From Flavobacteriales bacterium (lineage in GTDB: Bacteria; Bacteroidota; Bacteroidia; Flavobacteriales_D; JAHECK01), in contig JAHECK010000011.1 of assembly GCA_024641785.1 (NCBI GenBank), positions 1 through 43,113 of the forward strand: a stretch of 43,113 nt of DNA, given 5' to 3'. Below the pieces are notes generated by a model, which saw only the letters and a list, made by a program, of their open reading frames with translations, was not told the DNA's origin and made no database searches. Shown here in pieces: positions 34,098-43,080 of this stretch (position 1 is the stretch's first letter; each line of letters begins with the position of its first letter). The position numbers were made by a program, and so were the translations under genes.

Positions 34098-36524
34098 ATG
34101 TCCAATTTTTTTGCCCGCTTTATTCTTCGTTACCGAATTTCTATACTTATCGTTTTAGGGGGTGTAACTGTATTTATGGCTTTTCAAGGAAGAAAAGTAG
34201 AACTCAGTTACGATTTTGCTGAATTACTTCCAGAAGACGATACTACATTCACAGATTACGAATTATTTAAATCGTTTTTTCACCAAGATGGCAATCAGCT
34301 TATCTTAGGCGGTAACTATGATCAATTAAAGGATATAGAACACTTTAATTCGTGGTTGGAACTTGGGAACGAAATAAAAAAAATAAATGTTCCCAAAACG
34401 ACTTGGCAAAAAAATCATTGGGAAATAGAGAATATTGATGCGGTCGATTCTGTTTTTTCCATCGCTAATTTATATACTCTTCAAAAAAACACCGATACTA
34501 AATCATTTGATTTCGTTAAAGTAAACAATCGAGTACCAAAAAATCAAGCTGAATTAGATTCTGTATTTAATATAGTGAAGAGCTTACCCTTTTATGATGG
34601 GCTTATTTATAATGAGGAATCAAACTCCTCATTGATGATCATTTTTGTGAACAGGGAAGTTCTTAATTCAAATGCAAGACAAGCATTTGTTGATGAATTA
34701 GTTCTTTTATTAAAAGAACACGAAAAAATATTAGGTCCAATCCATCGAACAGGTTTACCTTATATTAGGACAATAATAACAATGAAAACAAAGAAAGAGC
34801 TTCGTTTTTTCATTATTGCTTCCTTATTAGTAACTGCTACTTTACTCTATTTATTTTTCAGGTCTTTTAAAGTGGTGATCTATTCAATGCTGGTAGTTGG
34901 AATTGGGGTCATTTGGTCGATGGGGGTAATTGGGATGTTAGATTATAAACTAACTGCTTTAATGGGCCTTATACCACCTCTGATCATTGTGATTGGAGTA
35001 CCCAATTCGGTCTATCTAATAAATAAGTACCACCAGGAATACCGAGAACATGGGAATAAGATAAAAGCATTAAACCGAGTGATCAGAAAGGTTGGAGGAG
35101 CTACCTTATTAACCAATGTAACTACTGCCCTTGGTTTTGGTACTTTTATTTTCACTCAAAGTAAGATCCTTGTTGAGTTTGGTGTTGCTGCTTCGATAAA
35201 TATTCTTTTAGTTTTTATTCTTACCATTTTTATTATCCCAATTGTATTTAGTCTGCTTGGAAACCCAAAACCTAGACATATAAAACATTTAGATCGACAA
35301 TGGTTAGTTAAATATGTAAAGTATTTGATCTATCTGGTTTCAAACCATCGCACAAAAATTTATTGGGTTTCACTTTTTGTATTTCTAATTAGTCTTTTTG
35401 GAATTACAAAAATTGTTACTACTGGGAATATAGTAGATGATTTGCCGAAAGGAGATCAAGTAAAAGAAGATCTAATGTATTTTGAAGAGCATTATGGAGG
35501 TGTAATGCCATTTGAGGTACTAGTAGACACTAAAAAACCAGGGAAAGCTATAAATACAAATACTTTAAAAAAAATAGAATCTCTTCAAGAATACTTTGAT
35601 AGTATCCCAGTTTTTTCCAGATCCTTATCCATCACAGATGCTATTAAATTTGCTAAACAAGCTTATTACAATGGACGACCTGAAAAATACAGTTTGATTT
35701 CCGGAAGTGAAAAATCATTTATTGCTCCCTATTTGAAATTGAAAAATAATGATGAAAGTGGTGTAGGAGAAAATAATAAAGACATTTCCGGTGGATTCCT
35801 TGATCCTGAAAAAAGGTATGTACGAATCAGTCTTCAAGTTGCTGATCTTGGTACTGAAGAAATGGAAGCGCTTTTAAGTCAAATACAACCCAGGGTTAAT
35901 CAAATTTTTCCACGTTCTGAATACCGTGTAATTTTCACCGGTAGTAATGTAACCTACTTAAAAGGAACGAACTATCTGGTGAAAAATCTATTTATCAGTC
36001 TAATCATTGCTATTGGGCTGATCGCAATAATTATGGCGTTTTTATTCCGCTCCTGGCGAATGGTTTTGATCTCTCTGGTCCCAAATATTTTACCTCTGGT
36101 TTTTACAGGTGGAATAATGGGTTGGTTTGGAGTTCCTTTAAAACCGTCAACCATTTTGGTTTTTAGTATTGCTTTTGGAATTTCGATTGACGACACCATA
36201 CACTATTTAGCCAAATTCAGGCAAGAACTTCATGGCCGGCATCATAAGATCACTCCTTCGGTTTTGAATGCTTTAAGAGAAACCGGAGTAAGTATGTTTT
36301 ATACTTCAATAATTTTATTCTTTGGATTTTCAGTTTTTGCATTATCAGATTTTGGAAGCACCATTGCCATGGGAATATTGGTAAGCTTAACGCTTTTAGT
36401 TGCTATGTTCGCTAACCTACTATTACTTCCATCTCTAATATTAACACTCGATAAACGAATCATGTTAAAAGCAATGGAAGAACCTACATTAAAGGTTTTT
36501 GATGAAAAAGATGATCCTATATAG
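34098..36524 (+). CDS. RND-superfamily (MMPL/patched-like) transporter
   Basis: About 808 residues with the duplicated RND plan: one membrane segment, a large periplasmic domain and five further spans in each half. The two spans-4-like segments carry GMLDYKLTALMGLIPPLIIVIG and FSIAFGISIDDTIHYLAKFRQE. The latter keeps the acidic pair (DD) expected for proton coupling. It is shorter than AcrB-type pumps and resembles the MMPL/SSD-type exporters that move lipids or hydrophobic molecules. The substrate is unknown. It is divergent from the radical SAM gene and convergent with trxA. Confidence 0.85.
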   Translation: MSNFFARFILRYRISILIVLGGVTVFMAFQGRKVELSYDFAELLPEDDTTFTDYELFKSFFHQDGNQLILGGNYDQLKDIEHFNSWLELGNEIKKINVPKTTWQKNHWEIENIDAVDSVFSIANLYTLQKNTDTKSFDFVKVNNRVPKNQAELDSVFNIVKSLPFYDGLIYNEESNSSLMIIFVNREVLNSNARQAFVDELVLLLKEHEKILGPIHRTGLPYIRTIITMKTKKELRFFIIASLLVTATLLYLFFRSFKVVIYSMLVVGIGVIWSMGVIGMLDYKLTALMGLIPPLIIVIGVPNSVYLINKYHQEYREHGNKIKALNRVIRKVGGATLLTNVTTALGFGTFIFTQSKILVEFGVAASINILLVFILTIFIIPIVFSLLGNPKPRHIKHLDRQWLVKYVKYLIYLVSNHRTKIYWVSLFVFLISLFGITKIVTTGNIVDDLPKGDQVKEDLMYFEEHYGGVMPFEVLVDTKKPGKAINTNTLKKIESLQEYFDSIPVFSRSLSITDAIKFAKQAYYNGRPEKYSLISGSEKSFIAPYLKLKNNDESGVGENNKDISGGFLDPEKRYVRISLQVADLGTEEMEALLSQIQPRVNQIFPRSEYRVIFTGSNVTYLKGTNYLVKNLFISLIIAIGLIAIIMAFLFRSWRMVLISLVPNILPLVFTGGIMGWFGVPLKPSTILVFSIAFGISIDDTIHYLAKFRQELHGRHHKITPSVLNALRETGVSMFYTSIILFFGFSVFALSDFGSTIAMGILVSLTLLVAMFANLLLLPSLILTLDKRIMLKAMEEPTLKVFDEKDDPI

Positions 36525-36530
36525 AAATAA

Positions 36531-36558
36531 AAAAAGCCCATTAAAAAATGGGCTTTTT
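36531..36558. terminator. Bidirectional terminator between RND gene and trxA
   Basis: A 12-bp stem (AAAAAGCCCATT/AATGGGCTTTTT) around an AAAA loop. A tract of A/T pairs at the base gives a T-run on both strands, so it can end both convergent transcripts. Confidence 0.92.
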
Positions 36559-36580
36559 CGATTTAATATAGAAACTCAAC

Positions 36581-36952
36581 TTATGCTTCTAGTTTTTCAT
36601 TTAGAAGTTCTTCTTTTATCACTTTAACAAAAACATCTTTTGGAAGTGCTCCTGGTTGCATCATCGGTTGACCTTCTTTTGGTATAAAAAGAATCGAAGG
36701 GATACTTCTGATTCCAAAAACAGAAGATAACTCTTGTTCAACTTCGGTGTTTACTTTATAGATATTAATTTTACCTTCAAACTCTTCAGAAAGCTCTTCA
36801 AGTATAGGAGCTACCATTTTACATGGTTGACACCAATCAGCATAAAAGTCAATTATTGCAGGAGTATCTCCTGAAAAAGACCATTCACTACTTTTAGTAT
36901 AGTCGAATATTTTATCCTTAAAATCCTGTGTACTTAATTTAATCGTCGCCAT
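36581..36952 (-). CDS. trxA: Thioredoxin
   Basis: A 123-residue thioredoxin-fold disulfide reductase, cytosolic with no signal peptide. The active site is C41-Q-P-C44 in DWCQPCKMVAPIL, where Gly is usual at the second position. The cis-proline loop (IRSIPSILF) and the N-terminal beta-alpha segment are present. A ~15-residue N-terminal extension and a C-terminal helix give slightly more than the classical 105-110 residues. A TAnnTTTG element lies about 39 bases upstream. Confidence 0.93.
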   Translation of the reverse strand: MATIKLSTQDFKDKIFDYTKSSEWSFSGDTPAIIDFYADWCQPCKMVAPILEELSEEFEGKINIYKVNTEVEQELSSVFGIRSIPSILFIPKEGQPMMQPGALPKDVFVKVIKEELLNEKLEA

Positions 36953-36990
36953 ATTTTAATTTCAAATGTTAATTTCAATTATTTAGGGCA

Positions 36991-36998
36991 CAAAGGTA
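36991..36998 (-). promoter_or_regulatory. Promoter -7 element of trxA
   Basis: TACCTTTG on the minus strand fits TAnnTTTG, giving a leader of about 35 bases. Confidence 0.55.
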
Positions 36999-37233
36999 AG
37001 GTTTTAGCTATTTTGTAGTCAGTAACAATTCTTACAATAGAATAAATGAACTTTAATGACCTCTTTTTCTAATTTGATTAATCTTCTACTTTTAAGACTG
37101 AAATCAATTTCGATTATTAAGCAATATAGTCTCCTTTACATTTCACTATATTTAACCATAAAATAAAGGAATTTTGGACTTTTTGACGTATCTTTATAAG
37201 GATAGGTATATTGTTTAATTAAAACTAGAAAAA

Positions 37234-37494
37234 ATGAAAGATGTGTCAAAAATGATGATGTTGCTTGGAGCTGGATTTTTAGCTGGAGCGGTTGCCGGGA
37301 TTTTATTTGCCCCTGATAAAGGTGAAAAAACAAGAGATCGTATCCGATCAAAAGCAAGTGAATTTGGTGAGGATATTGAAAAAACCTACGAAGATGAAAT
37401 TGAACGTTTAAAAGGTAAAATTGAAAAAGTTAAACATCAATTTTCAAAAAAAGCAGCAGATATAGTTAAGGATGCTGAAGTAAACGCTAATTAA
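37234..37494 (+). CDS. YtxH-domain membrane protein
   Basis: 86 residues. A glycine-rich membrane segment (about 8-26, LGAGFLAGAVAGILFAP) is followed by a charged helix likely to form a coiled coil (about 35-80). The GILFAPDKGEKTRDRI segment is the YtxH signature. Members are general-stress or envelope-associated proteins without known enzymatic activity. It is the first of three small genes. An imperfect -7 element (TATCTTTA) lies at 37189. Confidence 0.85.
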   Translation: MKDVSKMMMLLGAGFLAGAVAGILFAPDKGEKTRDRIRSKASEFGEDIEKTYEDEIERLKGKIEKVKHQFSKKAADIVKDAEVNAN

Positions 37495-37546
37495 GACTTA
37501 AAGTATTATTTATTTTTTAGCCAAAAATTAGTAATTGAATTTTTTC

Positions 37547-37960
37547 ATGATTAAAGAAAAGATAGTAGAGATTATTATGGAAATCCCAGAGCGATTTAAA
37601 GGGATAACTAAGGCGCATTATGAATATTATAAGGCAGCCACTTACGAACAATTCGTAATAGTCATTTCTGGGATTTCAATTCTTGCTATATTATTCTTAA
37701 TCACTAGTTTATTTCTTGTATTCTTTACTTTTGGATTGGCATTTTATATTGGTTTTTTATTAGGCAATTATGCCTGGGGTTTTATGATTCTGTCCGGGGT
37801 TTATCTATTATCCGGAATCATCATTTATAGAAAAAGAGGTCCATGGATCGTCGATCCTGTCGTTAGAACATTAGAATTAGTTTTTTATTCGGATAGCGGT
37901 CTTTTTGATAATTTAATAAAAAGAAGGCGTAAAAAAGAAAATGAAAAATCCAAAAAATAG
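37547..37960 (+). CDS. Holin-superfamily-like two-span membrane protein (YqjE-like)
   Basis: 137 residues from ATG 37547. A TTG 12 bases upstream is in frame but gives no better match. An N-terminal amphipathic helix precedes a helical hairpin in the membrane (about 40-65 and 70-100), followed by a very basic tail (KRRRKKENEKSKK). It resembles the Phage_holin_3_6 family, to which E. coli YqjE belongs. Those chromosomal proteins sit next to YqjD/ElaB-like membrane proteins and are not lysis genes. It overlaps the next gene by 20 bases. Confidence 0.75.
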   Translation: MIKEKIVEIIMEIPERFKGITKAHYEYYKAATYEQFVIVISGISILAILFLITSLFLVFFTFGLAFYIGFLLGNYAWGFMILSGVYLLSGIIIYRKRGPWIVDPVVRTLELVFYSDSGLFDNLIKRRRKKENEKSKK

Positions 37961-38192
37961 AATTTATACGCTCGAGGATGTCAGAAAGTGGCGTGAATTA
38001 AAAAAAGATGAACTGGACCTGGAAATGTTGAAATTCCACGCTGAAAAAGACTTTATAAGTTCAACGATCAAAAATGACATAAAAAAATTTCTTTTTTATG
38101 AAGGACTGATAATTGTTGGTGAAAAACTGTTGTCCTATTTTCTTAAGTCTACTTTTTCTTCCTCTAAAAAGGAAAAGAAGGAAAAAAAATAA
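37941..38192 (+). CDS. Small lysine-rich protein, third gene of the YtxH-holin triad
   Basis: 83 residues, with about one third Lys/Glu/Asp. One moderately hydrophobic segment (about 50-68, FLFYEGLIIVGEKLLSYFL) and a basic C-terminus (SSSKKEKKEKK) are the only features. I do not recognise a family. Position and size parallel YqjK in the E. coli yqjD-yqjE-yqjK set, without visible sequence similarity. The 20-base overlap with the previous gene suggests coupled translation. A hairpin without a T-run (GAC-AAATAG/CTATTT-GTC, 38198-38221) and an AT-rich inverted repeat (38222-38245) follow. Confidence 0.6.
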   Translation: MKNPKNRIYTLEDVRKWRELKKDELDLEMLKFHAEKDFISSTIKNDIKKFLFYEGLIIVGEKLLSYFLKSTFSSSKKEKKEKK

Positions 38193-38264
38193 ATCTAGAC
38201 GAAATAGCTTCCTATTTAGTCAAATAATATTCCCTTAAATTATTTTTATAATACTCCACGTATT

Positions 38265-38278
38265 TTGATGAAGATCAA
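38265..38278. promoter_or_regulatory. FNR/CRP-type operator upstream of ccoI
   Basis: TTGATGAAGATCAA is an exact match to the FNR consensus TTGAT-N4-ATCAA. Its centre is about 92 bases before the predicted ccoI transcription start, a spacing compatible with class I activation. Binding is inferred. Confidence 0.6.
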
Positions 38279-38350
38279 ACCATTTGAAAATAATGGCTGT
38301 TATTGCATTAATTGAAGCTGATCGCTCTTCCTCCAAACCTTAAAATAATG

Positions 38351-38358
38351 TAGTTTTG
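38351..38358 (+). promoter_or_regulatory. Promoter -7 element of ccoI
   Basis: TAGTTTTG fits TAnnTTTG, with a leader of about 21 bases to the ATG. No -33 element is present, as might be expected for an activator-dependent promoter. Confidence 0.55.
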
Positions 38359-38382
38359 GGGACTTCATAAACTGCTTTTTAA

Positions 38383-40773
38383 ATGGCTGAAAAATGCTTC
38401 CATTGTAGCGAAGATTGTATAGATAAAACGATTCGATTCGAAGATCATTCGTTTTGCTGTGAAGGGTGCAAAACAGTATATTCCATTCTAAAAAATAGCG
38501 ATCTTGGTGGTTTTTATACCCTTGAAGAAAAGGGAGGAAGCAAAACCTTATTATTTTCTCAAAATAAATATGCTTATTTAGATGAGCCTGAAATAATAGA
38601 AAAACTAATCGATTATCAGGATGATGAGATATGCATGATCCACTTTTACATTCCTAAAATTCATTGCTCTTCTTGTATTTGGTTATTAGAAAAGCTCTAC
38701 AAACTTAAAAAAGGCATCAAAGTATCTACTGTTAATTTCACCAAAAAAACAGTTCGGATCTCATTTAACCCTGAGGAAATTTCGTTAAGGCAAATTGTAG
38801 AAACATTACATTCTATCGGATACGAGCCTTCAATAAATTTTAATGATCTTGATAAAAGCAAAAGTCCTCCAGGAATTCAAAAAAGTTTATGGTATAAAAT
38901 TGGTGTAGCTGGATTTGCATTTGGAAATATTATGCTTGCGGCTCTTCCAGAATATTTCGCTAGCCCTTTACAACCAATCGATCCAAAGTTTGCTGAATTA
39001 TTCCAATACCTAAGTTTAATTCTTTCTTTGCCCGTGATCTTTTATAGTGCTTCCGACTATTTTACAAGTGCATATCAAGCGATAAAACATAGAGGAATTA
39101 ATATTGATATTCCCATTGCTATAGGTGTAGCAACATTGTTTTTAAGAAGTTCTTACGAAGTAGTATTCATGCATCAGCCGGGTTATTTCGATTCATTGGC
39201 AGGTTTAGTATTCTATCTTCTTATTGGAAAAGCATATCAAAGTAAAACCTATTCCAATATCTCCTTTGATCGCGATTATAAGTCCTATTTCCCTATATCA
39301 GTGGTTAAGTTAAATGATGGGAAAGAATATGTTATTCCATTGACACATCTCAAAATAGCTGATCGATTATTGATCAGAAATGATGAGATCATTCCTGCAG
39401 ATTCTATTTTAATAAGCAAAGAAGCTACGATCGATAGTAGTTTTATTACCGGTGAAGAGCGACACCACCATAAAAAAAGCGGCGAAAAAATATTTGCAGG
39501 AAGTAAACAAATTGGGACAGCCATTGAAGTGGAAGTTATAAAAACAATTAGCCAAAGCGAATTGACCTCTTTATGGAACGATTCCAACTTAATGGATAAT
39601 AAGAGGCATCAAAATTTCCAAAGTATTACGAGTAAAATAAGCACTTATTTCACCGTAGCTATTTTAATAATTGCCTTAGGGGCTTTACTTTTTTGGCTTC
39701 AAGAAAATACTTCATTTGCCATTAATGTATTTACATCTGTATTAATTGTTGCTTGTCCGTGTGCATTAGCTCTTTCTGCCCCTATCAGTTTCGGTTTAGC
39801 TATTCGAAGTATGGGGAAGGCCAAACTCTATTTTAAAGATACTGCATCTGTTGAACGCTTTGGAAATATCGATCAGATCGTTTTCGATAAAACTGGTACG
39901 ATAACCCAATCCCAAAGTTCGATGATTGAGTATAAAGGAATTGCCTTAAATGAACCTGAATTTATTGATATAAAATCAGGTTTAAGAAACTCCTATCATC
40001 CCTTATCTCTTGCTTTATATAATCACTTGACTGATGTTTCGATTGAAGAAATATCCAAATTTGAGGAACATATTGGGAAGGGAATCGAATTCTCTATAAA
40101 CAATCATCATTATCGAATGGGTTCAGCCGGCTTTTGCGGATTTGATCAAGAACATATCGACTCACTACAAACGAGGATCTATATTAGTAAAGATGATGCG
40201 AATCTTGGGTTTTATTCATTTTCAAATGAATATCGAAGTGAATTAAAAAAAGTAATTCAATCATTAAAAGCGTATCCCCTATCGATAATTACCGGGGATA
40301 ATGAAAGTGAAAAAGGAAACTTAAACACCCTTTTTGGAAAGCAATCCAAGATTCTTTTTAACCAGAGTCCATTGGATAAATTAAAATTTATTAAGTCAAT
40401 TCAAGAAAACGAGCAGAGTGTTCTTATGATCGGCGATGGATTGAATGATGCAGGTGCACTCGCTCAAAGTGATGTAGGGATAAGTATTGCAGAGGACACC
40501 AATAATTTTTCTCCGGCATGTGATGCTATATTAGATGCTAGTAATTTTCATTTGCTTCCGAAGTATCTAGCTTTTTCCAAGAATACCATTCGAACAGTGA
40601 TTATAAGTATGATCATCTCATTATTGTATAATGTTGTGGGTTTGAGTTTTGCCGTACAAGGACTGCTTTCTCCCTTGTTTTCGAGTATCCTAATGCCTAC
40701 AAGTTCAATCACTGTGGTTTTAATAAGTACATTGTTGATCAATTATTATAGTCGTACTCTTAAAAACCAATGA
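38383..40773 (+). CDS. ccoI: CcoI/FixI-type copper P-type ATPase
   Basis: A 796-residue P1B ATPase of the type that exports copper for cytochrome cbb3 oxidase assembly. The N-terminus has a Cys-rich metal-binding domain (CFHCSEDC and FCCEGC, residues 5-29), then an HMA domain with C95-S-S-C98. Eight membrane spans are expected. The metal-site motif CPC is C458-P-C460, the phosphorylation site is D502 (DKTGTIT), and the hinge is GDGLNDAGAL. The FCCEGC domain before HMA is the hallmark of the CcoI branch over plain CopA. ccoS and the ccoNO oxidase genes are not downstream. Confidence 0.9.
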   Translation: MAEKCFHCSEDCIDKTIRFEDHSFCCEGCKTVYSILKNSDLGGFYTLEEKGGSKTLLFSQNKYAYLDEPEIIEKLIDYQDDEICMIHFYIPKIHCSSCIWLLEKLYKLKKGIKVSTVNFTKKTVRISFNPEEISLRQIVETLHSIGYEPSINFNDLDKSKSPPGIQKSLWYKIGVAGFAFGNIMLAALPEYFASPLQPIDPKFAELFQYLSLILSLPVIFYSASDYFTSAYQAIKHRGINIDIPIAIGVATLFLRSSYEVVFMHQPGYFDSLAGLVFYLLIGKAYQSKTYSNISFDRDYKSYFPISVVKLNDGKEYVIPLTHLKIADRLLIRNDEIIPADSILISKEATIDSSFITGEERHHHKKSGEKIFAGSKQIGTAIEVEVIKTISQSELTSLWNDSNLMDNKRHQNFQSITSKISTYFTVAILIIALGALLFWLQENTSFAINVFTSVLIVACPCALALSAPISFGLAIRSMGKAKLYFKDTASVERFGNIDQIVFDKTGTITQSQSSMIEYKGIALNEPEFIDIKSGLRNSYHPLSLALYNHLTDVSIEEISKFEEHIGKGIEFSINNHHYRMGSAGFCGFDQEHIDSLQTRIYISKDDANLGFYSFSNEYRSELKKVIQSLKAYPLSIITGDNESEKGNLNTLFGKQSKILFNQSPLDKLKFIKSIQENEQSVLMIGDGLNDAGALAQSDVGISIAEDTNNFSPACDAILDASNFHLLPKYLAFSKNTIRTVIISMIISLLYNVVGLSFAVQGLLSPLFSSILMPTSSITVVLISTLLINYYSRTLKNQ

Positions 40774-40823
40774 AAAGGCATTATTTTAACCAATAATAAA
40801 AAGAATACTAAAAGAGGTAAAAT

Positions 40824-42059
40824 TTGAAACTTCCATTTTATATAGCGCGTCGATATCTTTTTTCGAAAAAAAATCGGAATGTAGTTAACCTCATCTCAGG
40901 TATATCTGCTTTTGTTATTGGTTTGGTGACCTTATCAATGGTAGTTGTTTTATCCGCAATAAATGGCATAGAAGACCTAATAGATAGTCTCTACACCTCT
41001 TTTGATTCAGAAATATACATTTACCCCACTGAAGGCAGAAGTATCGCAACAGATAGCTTAAATCTTGAAGAACTACTAAATCTCGAAGGTGTTTTAGCTT
41101 TAAGTCCTGTAATCGAAGATGCTGTATTAATAGAATATGGTGATCAGCGTCAGATCGCAAAACTAAAAGCCTTTTATCCTGACTTCATTAATTATTCCGG
41201 AATTGATACAATGATCGTTTGGGGAGAAAGTAAGCTAAAGAATAAAAACGCGTCCAGAGCTTTATTAGGTTATGGCTTAAAATATTATTTAGGGATCCCT
41301 GGTGATCCTGTTTATGCCTTAAAATTATATGCCCCCACCAGAGGCAGGTCCATAAAGAAATACAAGGAAAAGGCATTCGAAAAGATTCCGATAGATATTG
41401 GAGGGATCTACTCTATAAGCGTTGAATTTGATTCAAAATACATCATCACTCCACTGGATTTTGCCGAGAAATTATTTGATCGTGAAAATGATTATACACA
41501 GATAGAAATACGAACACATCAGGATATCGATAGGAAAGAACTCGCTCAAACGATCGAATCTATAGTTGGAAAGCAATATCATGTTGTAACTAGGGAACAA
41601 AAAAATGAATTGATCTTTCAAACGACGCAATCGGAGAAATGGGCATCATTTGCCATCATCACTTTTGTAATGTTGATTGCCGTTTTTAATGTCATTGCCA
41701 GTTTAACGATGTTAATTTTAGAAAAGAGAAAAGATATTTTCTCACTTCAGGCTATGGGTGCTGAAGCATCCATGATCCGTAAAATATTCTTTTTTGAAGG
41801 AGTACTTATCAATGTTTTTGGAGCGATAAGTGGGATCATTCTCGGAATAATATTAGTTATCCTTCAGCAAGCTTTCCACCTTATACCATTAGAAGGTTCG
41901 ATAATCGACTACTATCCGGTTGCATTAAAAATAGGTGATCTGGGAATCATACTTATTACCGTAGTAATAATGGGGGCCATTTCTACTTATATACCGGTAA
42001 TGTATTTGAGTAGAAAGTATTTAATGAATATGAATGCTGAGGAATACAAAAAAGATTAA
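40824..42059 (+). CDS. LolE/LolC-like FtsX-family ABC permease
   Basis: A 411-residue membrane component related to the lipoprotein-release system LolCDE and other MacB/FtsX permeases. One N-terminal span (about 22-46), a large periplasmic domain (about 47-270) and three C-terminal spans match the FtsX layout. The opening MKLPFYIARRYLFSKKNRNVVN is characteristic of Bacteroidota LolC/E-type proteins and requires the TTG start at 40824, which follows a good AGAGG sequence. No ATPase (lolD) gene is adjacent. The stop overlaps that of dusB by 4 bases. Confidence 0.85.
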   Translation: MKLPFYIARRYLFSKKNRNVVNLISGISAFVIGLVTLSMVVVLSAINGIEDLIDSLYTSFDSEIYIYPTEGRSIATDSLNLEELLNLEGVLALSPVIEDAVLIEYGDQRQIAKLKAFYPDFINYSGIDTMIVWGESKLKNKNASRALLGYGLKYYLGIPGDPVYALKLYAPTRGRSIKKYKEKAFEKIPIDIGGIYSISVEFDSKYIITPLDFAEKLFDRENDYTQIEIRTHQDIDRKELAQTIESIVGKQYHVVTREQKNELIFQTTQSEKWASFAIITFVMLIAVFNVIASLTMLILEKRKDIFSLQAMGAEASMIRKIFFFEGVLINVFGAISGIILGIILVILQQAFHLIPLEGSIIDYYPVALKIGDLGIILITVVIMGAISTYIPVMYLSRKYLMNMNAEEYKKD

Positions 42060-43057
42060 TTCACCTCTTCAAAAATAAAATCTCCGAATTCATTCTCAAT
42101 TTCTTTAAGTGTAAAAAGCACTTCTTCGATAGTATCTGTGGTAACCAATCGCATTCGAAAGGGCTTAAAATGAGGAATCCCTTTAAAATAATTCGCATAA
42201 TGACGTCTCATTTCCAGCACTCCTAATCCATCCCCTTTCCATTCTACAGAGTGTTTTAAATGTTGCCGGGCGGCTTCAATTCTATCTACGATTGTAGGAA
42301 CATTTGGCAATTCACCCCTACTTAAAAGATGTTTTATTTCATTAAATATCCAAGGATAACCAATACTTGCTCTACCGATCATTACGCCATCTACCCCATA
42401 TCTATTCTTCATTTCAATGGCCTTATGAGGACTATCAATATCTCCATTTCCAAATACCGGAATATTCATTCGCGGATTATTTTTCACATCACCAATTAAA
42501 GTCCAATCGGCACTCCCTTTATACATTTGAGTACGCGTTCTTCCGTGTATGGAGATCGCTTTGATTCCGACGTCCTGCAATCGCTCTGCCACTTCAACGA
42601 TAAATCTGGAATCATGATCCCAACCTAATCTGGTTTTAACGGTTACAGGTAAATTAGTCGCGTTGACTAAGGTTTGGGTAAGACGAACCATTTTAGGAAT
42701 GTCTTTAAGAATGGCCGCTCCACCACCCTTACAAACTACTTTTTTTACAGGGCAACCAAAATTAATATCGATCAGATCCGGATTAGCGGCTTCAATTCGA
42801 TTAACCGCTTCGACCATATTATCGATATCATTTCCAAAAACCTGAATCCCAATGGGTCGTTCGTAGTCATAAATATCAAGTTTTTGAACACTTTTATAGG
42901 CATCACGAATCAATCCTTCGGAGGAAATAAATTCCGTATACATCAGGTCTGCACCGTGCTGCTTGCATAAAGCTCTGAAAGGGGGGTCACTTACATCCTC
43001 CATTGGAGCAAGCAATAAAGGGAAGTCCCCTAGCTCAATATTACCTATCTTTACCAT
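42056..43057 (-). CDS. dusB: tRNA-dihydrouridine synthase (DusB-like)
   Basis: FMN-dependent reduction of uridines in the tRNA D-loop. In 333 residues the catalytic Cys102 lies in DINFGCPVKKVVCKGGGAA, with LLAPMEDVSDPPFR at the FMN-binding N-terminus, TVKTRLGWD, SIHGRTRTQMYKG and DGVMIGRASIGYPWIF. Which uridine positions it modifies is not evident; DusB is the usual name for the single Bacteroidota enzyme. It converges on the LolE-like gene and has its own promoter. Confidence 0.95.
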   Translation of the reverse strand: MVKIGNIELGDFPLLLAPMEDVSDPPFRALCKQHGADLMYTEFISSEGLIRDAYKSVQKLDIYDYERPIGIQVFGNDIDNMVEAVNRIEAANPDLIDINFGCPVKKVVCKGGGAAILKDIPKMVRLTQTLVNATNLPVTVKTRLGWDHDSRFIVEVAERLQDVGIKAISIHGRTRTQMYKGSADWTLIGDVKNNPRMNIPVFGNGDIDSPHKAIEMKNRYGVDGVMIGRASIGYPWIFNEIKHLLSRGELPNVPTIVDRIEAARQHLKHSVEWKGDGLGVLEMRRHYANYFKGIPHFKPFRMRLVTTDTIEEVLFTLKEIENEFGDFIFEEVN

Positions 43058-43072
43058 CTTTTAAACTCGTGG

Positions 43073-43080
43073 CAAAATTA
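43073..43080 (-). promoter_or_regulatory. Promoter -7 element of dusB
   Basis: TAATTTTG on the minus strand fits TAnnTTTG, giving a leader of about 12 bases. Confidence 0.5.

Noticed and set aside
37547-37960. Holin as a sign of prophage
   Set aside because: No other phage gene is present, and the neighbours match a chromosomal stress-type trio.
38198-38245. Terminator after the YtxH triad
   Set aside because: The first hairpin (38198-38221) has a mismatch and no T-run, and the second (38222-38245) is AT-only. Neither is convincing enough to list as a terminator.
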